Source of the DNA: Alphaproteobacteria bacterium
GTDB lineage: Bacteria; Pseudomonadota; Alphaproteobacteria; Micavibrionales; Micavibrionaceae
Assembly (NCBI GenBank): GCA_016125135.1
Contig: WGMJ01000001.1
Coordinates: 28,692 to 92,691 of the forward strand
Direction: 5' to 3'
Length of the DNA: 64,000 nucleotides
In this document: in pieces, positions 42,204 to 50,250 of the stretch
Position numbering within the stretch: position 1 is the first letter of the stretch
How the letters are laid out: each line of letters opens with the position of its first letter
The notes under the pieces: generated by a model
Seen by the model: only the letters and a program-made list of their open reading frames with translations
Database searches by the model: none
Told to the model about the DNA's origin: nothing
Program-made: the position numbers and the translations under genes

Positions 42204-42698
42204 TTATCCACGGCGCAAAATAGGGGGTGCAATACCTTGAGCGCACCATTGAGCAAGCGTAAACCTTGCATCTTCGCGAAGTGTTAGATCTGTTGCAATT
42301 TCATTGACACCCTCGACATCGCGGTTTGGCTTATCGTAAAGGCGTACATTAGTGCCATATTCAATAACGCCCATTCTCTCCGCCGTGCCACATTCAGCAG
42401 CCCCTACGAAAAAAGTATCTGGCAGGGTACCTTCCTGCGCGATGCGTTCGATCATGGTCGTGTAATCATCAACATCGCCGTCACGTCTGTAATAATCAGC
42501 CCAGCCGATAAGTTCGTCTGTGGATTCATTTCTTACAACAACACGTGCATAGCGCCCGTTTTCAAGTAATGATGCGCGAACGCCCGTCTCTCTATTCTGA
42601 TAGGATAAGGAGGGGGAGGGGATATCTTGGGCGCAACCTGCTGCGCCAAGCGTGCCTGCGAGGAGGGCTGCGCCTAAAAATGCTCTTGTCGGGTTCAT
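42204..42698 (-). CDS. Hypothetical lipoprotein, 164 aa
   Basis: The leader NPTRAFLGAALLAGTLGAAGCA ends in a lipobox with Cys near residue 22. The mature part has no known domain and two further Cys (VGAAECGTAERM and AQWCAQG) that could pair in the periplasm. ATG 42698 follows AAAGGTG; a GTG three codons earlier is less likely. It has a strong promoter at 42736-42764. Function unknown. Confidence 0.7.
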   Translation of the reverse strand: MNPTRAFLGAALLAGTLGAAGCAQDIPSPSLSYQNRETGVRASLLENGRYARVVVRNESTDELIGWADYYRRDGDVDDYTTMIERIAQEGTLPDTFFVGAAECGTAERMGVIEYGTNVRLYDKPNRDVEGVNEIATDLTLREDARFTLAQWCAQGIAPPILRRG

Positions 42699-42735
42699 GT
42701 AACACACCTTTCTTGTTCTTGATTATATGGCGGCA

Positions 42736-42764
42736 AACATAGACCGAATTAATATTTATGTCAA
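42736..42764 (-). promoter_or_regulatory. Promoter of the 42698 lipoprotein gene
   Basis: Minus-strand TTGACA (42764-42759), 17-bp spacer, TATGTT (42741-42736). The -35 lies inside an ATTAATATT/AATATTAAT inverted repeat, a candidate operator. Confidence 0.65.
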
Positions 42765-42792
42765 TATTAATTGCATGGAAGGTGGTGAAATC

Positions 42793-43038
42793 TTAGCGCG
42801 GTGGGCCAAAGCGCATGTGGGTAAAGCCTGCTTCGGCTACCACTCCGAGGAGGGCGCCGCCTTCGGCGCCCCAACGGGCCCAATCACCTATATTATTGCC
42901 TGAAACGCCAGCTGCAACAGCGCCCCAAAAGGCACCGCAAAGGGCAACACCGCCGCCCCAGACAACGCTTCGCATAAGCGCAGTTCCGGTATCATGCGGG
43001 TCAAAATCATCGTCTGGCGGATCTGGGTAGTCGGACAT
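42793..43038 (-). CDS. Small glycine-rich membrane protein, 81 aa
   Basis: An acidic N-terminus (SDYPDPPDDDFDPHDTG) precedes two small-residue-rich hydrophobic stretches (VVWGGGVALCGAFWGAVAAG, and GGALLGVVAEAG), resembling glycine-zipper proteins. No Shine-Dalgarno is present. A near-consensus promoter ends 7 bp before the ATG, so the mRNA may begin at the start codon. Function unknown. Confidence 0.6.
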   Translation of the reverse strand: MSDYPDPPDDDFDPHDTGTALMRSVVWGGGVALCGAFWGAVAAGVSGNNIGDWARWGAEGGALLGVVAEAGFTHMRFGPPR

Positions 43039-43044
43039 GGGTAA

Positions 43045-43073
43045 ATATTAACCCATTATTAATATTATGTCAA
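43045..43073 (-). promoter_or_regulatory. Near-consensus promoter, possibly leaderless
   Basis: Minus-strand TTGACA (43073-43068), 17-bp spacer, TAATAT (43050-43045). The predicted start of transcription falls on or next to the ATG at 43038. Confidence 0.7.
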
Positions 43074-43103
43074 TTAATATTCCAAAAACAGGTATCAAAC
43101 ACA

Positions 43104-44705
43104 ATGCCCGCAACAGATCCGGCACGGGAAGAATTAGAAGCATGGCTAAGGGCCGTGCTGGAGCAGCCTGTTGGCGAGATCGACATGGCAGAAGGCGCAC
43201 GGCTGTTGGACGCTTATGGCATGCCTCTGCCGGATTATATCGGTGATCAGGAACTGGACATGACGCAAAGCCATTACAGACTTCTGGCGGCTGTTGTGTT
43301 GAACCGTGAAATCGGCGAGCGTTTTTTAATGAGCAAGGTGATTGCTGCGATGGGTGCGCGCGATTCATACATTGCCGCCGTTGCCCTGAACTTCTTTGGC
43401 TATAACCATGCCAAAGAGATCGCGCCCTTTGTTGGCAATGATCTTGAAAGTAACCTGCTGCGGTTTATACAAAACGAGGTGCAGGGGCCTGATGATGATC
43501 TGAATACAGACCTCGAGAATTTACGGCAACTGGTCTTCAAGCTGGGGGATAAAAGCCGTCCACAAAGGCAATTTCTACCGCTTGAAATCAAAGACGGAAA
43601 AATACAGCTGAATGAAAATGCCATAAATGATTTGCTGAAGCTTGCATTGGAGCAGGATAAGAATAACCGGTTCGACAAGATGGATGAACCGACCCGCATT
43701 CGTTTGGGCGATGGTATCAAGAAAGCCTTTCGTGATGCGGCGGTTCCACAGCGCTTGACGCCTGATTTTACAGCGGCCCAGCAGTTGAATGCGCAAAAAA
43801 ACGATCAGCGTATTCTGATGATCATGCCGTTTCGTGCTGTTGCGCAGACAATGAAACTTCACGAGGTGATGGCCGATTTCCAGCGCTGGACATTCTGGGT
43901 GCAGGCGCTGCTGGATAATGGCGGCGATGTTTTATTAAAAGATTCCACGACGCGCAATTCGATTATGGATCTTTTTACCCGTGATAAATGTGTGATGGTT
44001 AATGGCAAGGCCTATATACCGTCCATTATCGAAGCCCGCCGCGCCCATGAAAATAATGTGACAGAAACGATCTACCTGACTGCGGATGTTGAATCGGTTC
44101 GCAATGCGCTGGAAGAAGAAAAGATCCCTATGGTGGATGTGCCCGCATGGTTTGAAGGTGGCAATATATATGTTGACGAGGAAAAGAAGGTCATTCTTTT
44201 CGGGATCAGGTATAGCGGCGAACAGGATACAGAAAGTGCATATACAGAAGCCGCGCAGAAACTGCTCGAGAAAATAGAAGAGGAGAATGGCGGCGGGTGG
44301 TCACTTCTGCCGATCCCGCAGGAAAGGCCTTACGGCGCAAATTCTTTTTATCATATCGATATGATGCTTTCGGAAACACTTTCGACCGGCCACAGGCTTT
44401 TTTGTGCCGCGGGTACAACGCCGGAAGCGGCTGATGCGATCCGCAAGCTTTATACAGACGAGAAAACAGGAAAATGCATGCTGATCGAAATTCCCGTTGA
44501 AGAGGCGATCCATGGCCCCTTGAATTGTGTGGAGGTAAACGGCGCGGTTATTCTTTCCGAAGAATCACCCACTGCACGCGAACGGCTTGAAGCGCTGGGC
44601 TACAAGGTTGTAACCCCTGCCGATTACGGGATGAATGATGGTGTGCTACTGAAGGGGGCGCTCCACTGCGGCACGCGGGAAGTCCCTGCCGGCCCACCAG
44701 CCTGA
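43104..44705 (+). CDS. Pentein-fold (DDAH/arginine-deiminase-like) hydrolase with N-terminal helical domain
   Basis: 533 residues. The C-terminal 260 match the guanidine-modifying pentein superfamily: TRDKCVMVNGKAYIPS, then WFEGGNIYVDEEKKVILFG (acidic substrate residue), YHIDMMLSETLSTG (catalytic His), NCVEVNGAVILS, and GALHCGTREV near the end (catalytic Cys). Such enzymes hydrolyse arginine, methylarginine or agmatine-type substrates or transfer amidino groups. The first 270 residues are a charged helical region I do not recognise, absent from simple DDAH or ADI enzymes. Substrate unknown. The upstream gap is shared with the divergent 43038 gene. Confidence 0.75.
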   Translation: MPATDPAREELEAWLRAVLEQPVGEIDMAEGARLLDAYGMPLPDYIGDQELDMTQSHYRLLAAVVLNREIGERFLMSKVIAAMGARDSYIAAVALNFFGYNHAKEIAPFVGNDLESNLLRFIQNEVQGPDDDLNTDLENLRQLVFKLGDKSRPQRQFLPLEIKDGKIQLNENAINDLLKLALEQDKNNRFDKMDEPTRIRLGDGIKKAFRDAAVPQRLTPDFTAAQQLNAQKNDQRILMIMPFRAVAQTMKLHEVMADFQRWTFWVQALLDNGGDVLLKDSTTRNSIMDLFTRDKCVMVNGKAYIPSIIEARRAHENNVTETIYLTADVESVRNALEEEKIPMVDVPAWFEGGNIYVDEEKKVILFGIRYSGEQDTESAYTEAAQKLLEKIEEENGGGWSLLPIPQERPYGANSFYHIDMMLSETLSTGHRLFCAAGTTPEAADAIRKLYTDEKTGKCMLIEIPVEEAIHGPLNCVEVNGAVILSEESPTARERLEALGYKVVTPADYGMNDGVLLKGALHCGTREVPAGPPA

Positions 44706-44878
44706 TGCCGCTTTGCGTCTTTTAATGCCCTACGCTTACGCTGGAACGGCGGAAAAGCTCCCTAAATTTATTTTATAAACCACAGGCGCGGCCCTTGCCC
44801 TCTATCTGAAAAATGCTATTTTGAAGCATTCGGAAACCCCCGTCTGATTCGAGAAATATAATAAAAGGAGCCTTTTTC

Positions 44879-45397
44879 ATGATTTTACGCAGTTTACTCG
44901 TTCTTATGATGCTGTTCACTTTCACAGCCTGTTCATCAACCGATGACGAAGTGGTGGATGGTATGACATACGGCGCAGGCCAAAGCGGCGACCCGCTGGC
45001 CGGCACTGAAACATACGGCCAAGGCGCTGGTATGGTTGCCCCCGGTACACAAGAAGACCTCGTTGCCAATATTGGTGACCGCGTATTCTTCGGTTACGAC
45101 CGCTACGACCTGACAGCTGAAGCCCGTGCAACACTGGACCGTCAGGCACAATGGCTGGGCCAGTACCAGAACCTTTCAATCACAATTGAAGGCCATGCCG
45201 ACGAGCGCGGTACACGTGAATACAACCTTGCCCTTGGCGAGAAACGCGCAAACGCTGTGCGTAGCTACCTTGTTGGTGCCGGTGTTGATGGTTCACGTTT
45301 GAATGTGATCAGCTACGGTAAGGAACGCCCTGCAGTGGCCGACCCTTCACCAGAAGGCTGGGCACAGAACCGCCGCTCTGTAACTGTGGTCAACTAA
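44879..45397 (+). CDS. pal: Peptidoglycan-associated lipoprotein Pal
   Basis: A 172-residue outer-membrane lipoprotein. The leader ends LFTFTACSS. The OmpA-like domain binds peptidoglycan: FFGYDRYDLTAEARATL, ITIEGHADERGTREYNLALGEKRA, and VISYGKERPAV. Pal works with TolB and TolQRA in outer-membrane constriction during division; none of those genes is in the 170 bp upstream, which hold only a likely promoter and AAAGGAG. cpoB follows 5 bp later. Confidence 0.96.
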   Translation: MILRSLLVLMMLFTFTACSSTDDEVVDGMTYGAGQSGDPLAGTETYGQGAGMVAPGTQEDLVANIGDRVFFGYDRYDLTAEARATLDRQAQWLGQYQNLSITIEGHADERGTREYNLALGEKRANAVRSYLVGAGVDGSRLNVISYGKERPAVADPSPEGWAQNRRSVTVVN

Positions 45398-45402
45398 TAT
45401 AG

Positions 45403-46290
45403 ATGAACGCACGTTCTACTTTACTTGCTTTTACCGCCTTGCTTGCTCTTTGCACGCAGGGCGGTTTCGCATTGGCCCAACAGGCCGAAGATATTCTGGG
45501 TGCTTCACCCAATAATGCACCTGTGGCTGCCGCACCTGTTATGGATGCGCCGCCTGTGCAAATTGCGCAAACAGGCGCGTATGAAGCAACGCTTGATACA
45601 CGCATCAACGGTATTGAACGCCAGATGCAAGAACTAACCGGCCAGATTGAACGCCAAGGCCACGAGCTGGGCCAGCTGACGCAGCGGCTTGATAAATTCA
45701 TGGCAGATGTTGAAATGCGGTTACAGGGCAATAGTAATGCGCCTGCCGCTACGAACACGGAGCCCGCGCCCGCAACATCACCGCCAGTTCCTACAAATGA
45801 TGCAAACGCGCCGGCCGACCCGAACAACCCGACGGTAAAAACACTGGGCACGTTACCCGAAACATCATTGAATACTGCGCCAGCGCCTGCTGCAAATGCT
45901 GTTGGCGGTGGTGCGGATGCTGCTTATGAGCAAGCATTCTCGCTTGTGAAAAGTGGCGATTATGCTGGCGCGCAAAACGGGTTTGAGGGGTTTCTGAAGC
46001 AATACCCTGACCATGCGCTGGCATCGAACGCCAGCTACTGGCTGGGTGAAACCTATTTTGCCCGCAGCGATTACAAACGCGCGGCCAAAATTTTTGCACA
46101 GACCTTCCAGAAATATCCGAAAGGTTCGAAGTCGGCTGACTCATTATTAAAGCTGGCTTCATCGTTCGAGAAAATGGGCAATAACAAAGATGCCTGCACA
46201 ACGCTGAACCATTTGAAAAAAGAATTCCCCGCAGGTGATGCAGCACTTCTGCGCCGTGCCGAGCAGGACTTGGTTCGCCTCGGCTGCTGA
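45403..46290 (+). CDS. cpoB: Cell division coordinator CpoB (YbgF)
   Basis: A 295-residue periplasmic protein. A signal peptide (LLAFTALLALCTQGGFALAQ) is followed by a coiled-coil trimerisation segment (RINGIERQMQELTGQIERQG), a Pro/Ala linker and C-terminal TPRs (AYEQAFSLVKSGDYAGAQNG, SYWLGETYFARSDYKRAAKIF). CpoB links Tol-Pal with PBP1B during septal wall synthesis. It is 5 bp after pal and 10 bp before tilS. Confidence 0.93.
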   Translation: MNARSTLLAFTALLALCTQGGFALAQQAEDILGASPNNAPVAAAPVMDAPPVQIAQTGAYEATLDTRINGIERQMQELTGQIERQGHELGQLTQRLDKFMADVEMRLQGNSNAPAATNTEPAPATSPPVPTNDANAPADPNNPTVKTLGTLPETSLNTAPAPAANAVGGGADAAYEQAFSLVKSGDYAGAQNGFEGFLKQYPDHALASNASYWLGETYFARSDYKRAAKIFAQTFQKYPKGSKSADSLLKLASSFEKMGNNKDACTTLNHLKKEFPAGDAALLRRAEQDLVRLGC

Positions 46291-46300
46291 TATAACTTCC

Positions 46301-47239
46301 ATGAAAAAAAATAATAAAATTGCGGTTGGTGTCTCGGGCGGGCGGGACAGTATGGCTTTGCTGTTTATTCTGGCGCACGCGAACCAGTTTGATGAAATTC
46401 ACGCGCTTACTGTGAACCACGGGTTGCGCAAAGAGGCGGCCAAAGAAGCGCAGCAAGTCGCCAAGTGGGTAAAAGGCTGGCCCCATGTGACGCACACAAC
46501 GCTCAAATACAAAGGCAAAAAGCCAAAAACAAAAATTCAGGAAGAGGCACGGAATATCCGCTACAAGTTGCTTAGTGATTACTGCAAGAAGCATAAGATT
46601 CCGTTTTTGTTTCTAGCGCATCAGGCAGATGACCAGCGTGAAACAATGTTGATGCGCTTGGCACGGGCCTCGGGCCTTGACGGGCTGTGTGGTATGGCGC
46701 CGATACAGGCCTATAATGATGCGCTCACGCTTATGCGGCCTCTGCTTGATACGGATCGCGCTGAAATAACCAAATTTTGCAAAGAAAACGATATCCTTTA
46801 TATCGATGACCCGAGTAACGAGAAGGACGCATTCGAACGCGTGCGCGTGCGTAAAGCAGGTAAAGTGCTGGATGATCTTGGCCTTGTGCCAGAACGTTTT
46901 GCCACTGTGTCGCGGCGCTTGGCCGATGCCCGCGAAGTGATTGATTATCTCGTTGAAAAAGTATGGGGCTATTTCAAGGTCAGTGACAAGGAAGTGCGGA
47001 TTGCGTGGGCAGAGCTTGAAAAATGGCCACCGGAACTTTTACGCCGTGTGGTTTTACGGGCACGCATGCATTTCAAACTCGGCGAAGGCAAATATCCACC
47101 ACGTCGCGAAAAACTTGAAGCGCTTGTCGCGGATATTCTCGAGAATGAAAACTGGCGCGGTGCTACTTTTGCAGGGCTGAAGCTGAATAAGCGCGACGGA
47201 AAAATTCCGGTACTGATCATTGTAAAAGAAAAAGCCTAG
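46301..47239 (+). CDS. tilS: tRNA(Ile)-lysidine synthase TilS
   Basis: A 312-residue N-type ATP pyrophosphatase that puts lysidine on C34 of tRNA-Ile(CAU). The PP-loop is VGVSGGRDSMALL, followed by LTVNHGLRKEAAKEAQQVA, QEEARNIRYKLLSDYC and LAHQADDQRETMLMRLARAS. ATG 46301 is chosen because longer starts lie inside cpoB. It is shorter than the E. coli enzyme and seems to lack the full C-terminal domain. In many alphaproteobacteria ftsH follows tilS; here convergent DUF84 genes follow instead. Confidence 0.92.
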   Translation: MKKNNKIAVGVSGGRDSMALLFILAHANQFDEIHALTVNHGLRKEAAKEAQQVAKWVKGWPHVTHTTLKYKGKKPKTKIQEEARNIRYKLLSDYCKKHKIPFLFLAHQADDQRETMLMRLARASGLDGLCGMAPIQAYNDALTLMRPLLDTDRAEITKFCKENDILYIDDPSNEKDAFERVRVRKAGKVLDDLGLVPERFATVSRRLADAREVIDYLVEKVWGYFKVSDKEVRIAWAELEKWPPELLRRVVLRARMHFKLGEGKYPPRREKLEALVADILENENWRGATFAGLKLNKRDGKIPVLIIVKEKA

Positions 47240-47916
47240 AGGCCGAGTTGCCTGATGGCGATGTCGGCAGGGTTACCGTGTTTGGCCAATCTCGTTGTTT
47301 CTTCAATATTATCAAGTGCTTTCATATAGGTTTCGTGAATAATCTGGGTGCGTGTTTTGCCCACGAGCGTCAAATGCACATCATGTGGGTCAACGACGGT
47401 CCCTTTGGGCAGGATGGTACCCTCTCCCGGTATTTCTATCCCCCGATGAAGAGCCAGTTTGCAGAGAGCATCATCAATGCTGTAATCATTTGTAAGCGCA
47501 GGCACATGAGGGTAATCAGGGTAAGTTGTGTGTACACAGGAGTGTGGGTAAAGAATGCCTTCACCAAGCGCCCAACCAATCTCTCCGGTTTTGAATTCAA
47601 TAAAGTTAAAGGGTTGTTCAAGGTAGTTATTTTGTGAATCGTTGCGGTCGAATGCGCCCCCTTCTGTGGAAAGCCATGCATCGGCATCGGGGAAAGCCGC
47701 TTTACATGCAACAAGTCTATTCCACGCGCCACGGATTGTTTGTGTCTTGTAGGGAAGTTCGGAAACGCCCGAGTTAAAGCTATCGGATAATAAAATTGCC
47801 GACGGGAAAACTGCCTGCGCGGCATAAAGTTTTTTGGCTTTACGGGAAGAAGTCGCAGCGCTTTGCACCGAGGCTATAAGCGAAGCTGTATTATATGATT
47901 GTTTTAACTCTCCCAT
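47236..47916 (-). CDS. DUF84/YjjX-like protein, paralogue 1
   Basis: A 226-residue protein with the layout of the inosine/xanthosine triphosphatase (YjjX/DUF84) family. SAATSSRKAKKLYAAQAVFP stands where YjjX has its ATTNPAKI start, then FNSGVSELPYKTQTIRGAWN, then AFPDADAWLSTEGGAFD, which carries the conserved Glu. The end (LVGKTRTQIIHETYMKALDN) also follows the family. Classic members remove non-canonical purine triphosphates. This copy is diverged, and catalysis is not proven. It is the last of three related genes on this strand. Confidence 0.65.
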   Translation of the reverse strand: MGELKQSYNTASLIASVQSAATSSRKAKKLYAAQAVFPSAILLSDSFNSGVSELPYKTQTIRGAWNRLVACKAAFPDADAWLSTEGGAFDRNDSQNNYLEQPFNFIEFKTGEIGWALGEGILYPHSCVHTTYPDYPHVPALTNDYSIDDALCKLALHRGIEIPGEGTILPKGTVVDPHDVHLTLVGKTRTQIIHETYMKALDNIEETTRLAKHGNPADIAIRQLGL

Positions 47917-47983
47917 GTCTTTACATCAGCAAAGGGGGGTAGGGGAGTCAAGACTGGATGGAAACTAGCCCACGGGAAAAGGG

Positions 47984-48541
47984 TTAAGGTGCCAAAAATC
48001 CGGGAGGGAGCATGGCAATAACTTGTCTTAATGTGTCGTCAATAAACTCGACGCGGCTGCGCCCCTGGCCTTTTGCGGGCAAATCTTTGTGCGGATCGGC
48101 ATGATCATCGACAAGGCCGCGTTCCTGCATGACTTTGCCAACGGTCCATGTATCGAAACCGCGTTTGCGGGCTTCTTCAATGCAGGCATCATGGGCCGGT
48201 GTCGGGTTAAATACAACGCCCGCGCTATGCAGTTTACGCGTCATGCCCTGATTGGTAACAAACATAACAAGTGCGCGGTCAACCCACTTATTATTTTCAA
48301 GGAAGATGCCACTTTCAATTGTGATGTAAAGATCCGCGCCCGGATGCGCGGCTTTAGCAAATGCAATCTGTACATTTTCAATTCTATTATAAGCGCCGGC
48401 AAGAGTTTCATAACCTTCCGGTTGTTCGTTAATACCGGAAGGAGCTTTGACGAATTCGAACTCAACGCCGGCAACATGCGCAAAAGCACGTTTAATCGCT
48501 TCCATTTTTACAGGGCTTTGCGAGGCCAGAACGATTTTCAC
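47984..48541 (-). CDS. DUF84/YjjX-like protein, paralogue 2
   Basis: A 185-residue protein, the closest of the three to canonical YjjX: KIVLASQSPVKMEAIKRAFA at the nucleotide-binding start, then APSGINEQPEGYETLAGAYN, then ADLYITIESGIFLENNKWVD with the catalytic-type Glu. The family hydrolyses ITP/XTP and similar damaged nucleotides. Its start overlaps the end of the paralogue at 48538 by 4 bp. A 67-bp gap without a strong signal separates it from the 47236 gene. Confidence 0.78.
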   Translation of the reverse strand: MKIVLASQSPVKMEAIKRAFAHVAGVEFEFVKAPSGINEQPEGYETLAGAYNRIENVQIAFAKAAHPGADLYITIESGIFLENNKWVDRALVMFVTNQGMTRKLHSAGVVFNPTPAHDACIEEARKRGFDTWTVGKVMQERGLVDDHADPHKDLPAKGQGRSRVEFIDDTLRQVIAMLPPGFLAP

Positions 48542-49254
48542 GGTTGTAACCCCAATTGTTTTATAATGACATTTGCCAGATCTTGATCGCCAAGGGCAAC
48601 ATAGCTGGATTCATTTTCAAGTGCTTGCATGGCACAGGCATAGGTTTCTTCGATAATGGTAGCGCGGGATTTGCCGGTGAGGGCCAAATGCGGGTCGCGC
48701 GGGTCAACAAGTGTGCCTTGCGGTACAACCATACCTTCGCCCGCAATATAAATACCTGTTTCAAAGGCCAATTTCCGAATTGCTATGCCGATATTGTGAT
48801 CATTGGCTGGAATAAAATGCTGCGGGTACCCCGGGTGGGCGTCTTCAAGACAAACGCGGGGGAAAATAGCACCCGCGCCGAGCGCCCAGACGATACGCTC
48901 ATCGCGCTTGAATTTTATAATCGCCAATGGCCGGTCAAGGAAGTTTCTCTCCGTGTCGTTGCGGTCAAAGGCGCCCGTTTCTGTCGAAATCCATGCATCA
49001 GCTTGCGGAAAAGCCTCTTCGCAGGCTTTCAGTCTGACAACACAGCCACGAACGGCATCAGCACCATACGGGTATTCGGAAACATTTGTATTGAATTTGC
49101 CTGACAATATATGCGCATCGGGGAAGATGCGTGTAATGCCTTGGGTTTTTTGCCGGTTTGTAGACGCAACCGCAGCCGTATGGATATCATCACGCAGCTC
49201 CGCAATGCTTGCGAAGCGTGATTTTAGTGGGGCTGGTGCGAATGAATCCATCAA
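48538..49254 (-). CDS. DUF84/YjjX-like protein, paralogue 3
   Basis: A 238-residue paralogue. Aligned by eye with YjjX: AAVASTNRQKTQGITRIFP, then TNVSEYPYGADAVRGCVVRL, then FPQADAWISTETGAFDRND, then LTGKSRATIIEETYACAMQAL at the C-terminus. It is most like the 47236 protein; the two share an insert after the Glu motif (NDHNIGIAIRKLAFETGIYI here) not seen in the shorter 47984 protein. It lies 7 bp after the broken small gene at 49262. Confidence 0.65.
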   Translation of the reverse strand: MMDSFAPAPLKSRFASIAELRDDIHTAAVASTNRQKTQGITRIFPDAHILSGKFNTNVSEYPYGADAVRGCVVRLKACEEAFPQADAWISTETGAFDRNDTERNFLDRPLAIIKFKRDERIVWALGAGAIFPRVCLEDAHPGYPQHFIPANDHNIGIAIRKLAFETGIYIAGEGMVVPQGTLVDPRDPHLALTGKSRATIIEETYACAMQALENESSYVALGDQDLANVIIKQLGLQP

Positions 49255-49261
49255 TTAATCT

Positions 49262-49578
49262 CTAGCTGACACGTGGCAACATTACAAAGGGCCTGTCGGC
49301 GAAGCAAACAATAAGCTGGCCCCCTTCAATTTCTGGCACATTATAAATACGCCCGTCACCTGTGGGACATTCGCGGGTACGCTCGCCGCCCGTCGCCCCT
49401 TCAATTCCGTGTGTAGCCAGAATTTCTATACCGCGCTCCTGGCTTTTTGAACCTTCTTCAAGCATCCGCGCGTAACACGCACCGCCATAGAGCAGGCCAA
49501 TACCGACAACTGTCCCCAGAACGTCTTTTAGTCAACTGTCCCCAGAACGTCTTTTAGTTTTGCTTTTCCTAGTTTCAT
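49262..49578 (-). pseudogene. Small membrane-anchored protein gene broken by a 26-bp tandem duplication
   Basis: From ATG 49578 (after GGGAG) the frame reads MKLGKAKLKDVLGTVD and stops. Removing one copy of the 26-bp duplication at 49507-49558 restores a 96-residue frame: MKLGKAKLKDVLGTVVGIGL, then LYGGACYARMLEEG and the rest to 49262. The intact protein would have one hydrophobic N-terminal helix and a small soluble domain with two Cys. No family is recognised. A downstream ATG at 49465 could still give the last 67 residues. It heads the transcript carrying the DUF84 genes. Confidence 0.85.
49507..49558. repeat. Perfect 26-bp tandem duplication
   Basis: 49507-49532 and 49533-49558 are identical (each begins CAACTGTCCCCAGAACGTCT). 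It shifts the frame of the gene it lies in. Confidence 0.97.
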
Positions 49579-49598
49579 GAGATTCTCCCGCGCCAATA

Positions 49599-49627
49599 GA
49601 AATACCCCAAATTTATAATTATGTCAA
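49599..49627 (-). promoter_or_regulatory. Promoter of the 49578 to 47236 gene group
   Basis: Minus-strand TTGACA (49627-49622), 17-bp spacer, TATTTC (49604-49599). Transcription would begin about 15 bases before the ATG at 49578. Confidence 0.65.
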
Positions 49628-49710
49628 TAATTTGGAGGTGGGAAAATGATCCACAGCTAAAAGCCCTTATTTACCAATTATTAAGGAGATTAGATTGACG
49701 GGGCGCTTAA

Positions 49711-49725
49711 TCCCATGATATCCCA
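49711..49725 (-). promoter_or_regulatory. Candidate MraZ operator
   Basis: Two TCCCA pentamers at 49711 and 49721 separated by 5 bp, that is TGGGA-N5-TGGGA on the minus strand, the known MraZ box pattern, 60-70 bp before mraZ. A TTGACG (49695-49700) nearby may be the cluster's -35. Confidence 0.5.
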
Positions 49726-49782
49726 TATATAGGCGGGAAATTCCGGATTTTTCCCACTTTTCAGGCATTTAGGGACTTCAGC

Positions 49783-50250
49783 GTGGGACTATTCCTCTCC
49801 ACATACGTGAACAAAATTGACCGCAAAGGCCGCGTGTCTTTGCCCGCGCAATTTCGCAACGTACTGGCTTCAAAATCTGCCGTTGAAAATGCACAGACAG
49901 TTATTCTGTTCCGCTCTCCAAATTATGCATGCCTTGAAGGTTTTGATATCGAGATGCTCGAAGAGATTGATCGCCGCCTGAACAATTTCGATCTCTTTTC
50001 ATCTGCGCAGGATAGTCTGGCAACAACGATCTTCGGTGAAGCGGTGCAGGCAAGTGTTGATACGGAAGGGCGTATTATTATTCCTGAAATATTACTGACG
50101 CATGCAAAAATTTCAGAAAGCGCGGCGTTCGTTGGTTTGGGGCGGAAGTTCCAGATCTGGAATCCGGCGAGCCTTGATAAGCGGCAGGATGATGCACGTG
50201 CAATTGTGAAGAAAGATAATCTTTCTATTCCGCGGGGGGCAGCATCGTGA
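49783..50250 (+). CDS. mraZ: Transcriptional regulator MraZ
   Basis: A 155-residue protein with two SpoVT/AbrB-like halves (LSTYVNKIDRKGRVSLPAQF, and VQASVDTEGRIIIPEILLTH). MraZ binds TGGGA repeats and represses the division and cell-wall cluster it heads. The GTG start is chosen because GLFLSTYVNKID is the normal N-terminus. It overlaps rsmH by 4 bp. Confidence 0.95.
   Translation: MGLFLSTYVNKIDRKGRVSLPAQFRNVLASKSAVENAQTVILFRSPNYACLEGFDIEMLEEIDRRLNNFDLFSSAQDSLATTIFGEAVQASVDTEGRIIIPEILLTHAKISESAAFVGLGRKFQIWNPASLDKRQDDARAIVKKDNLSIPRGAAS

Noticed and set aside
44706..44878. Possible tRNA or small gene before pal
   Set aside because: No cloverleaf-like arms or coding frame were found; only a likely promoter region and ribosome site.
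46235..46300. Upstream extension of tilS inside cpoB
   Set aside because: The extra residues do not match TilS; ATG 46301 gives the normal start near the PP-loop.
48089..48586. Plus-strand frame of 165 codons
   Set aside because: Antisense to the near-canonical DUF84 gene.
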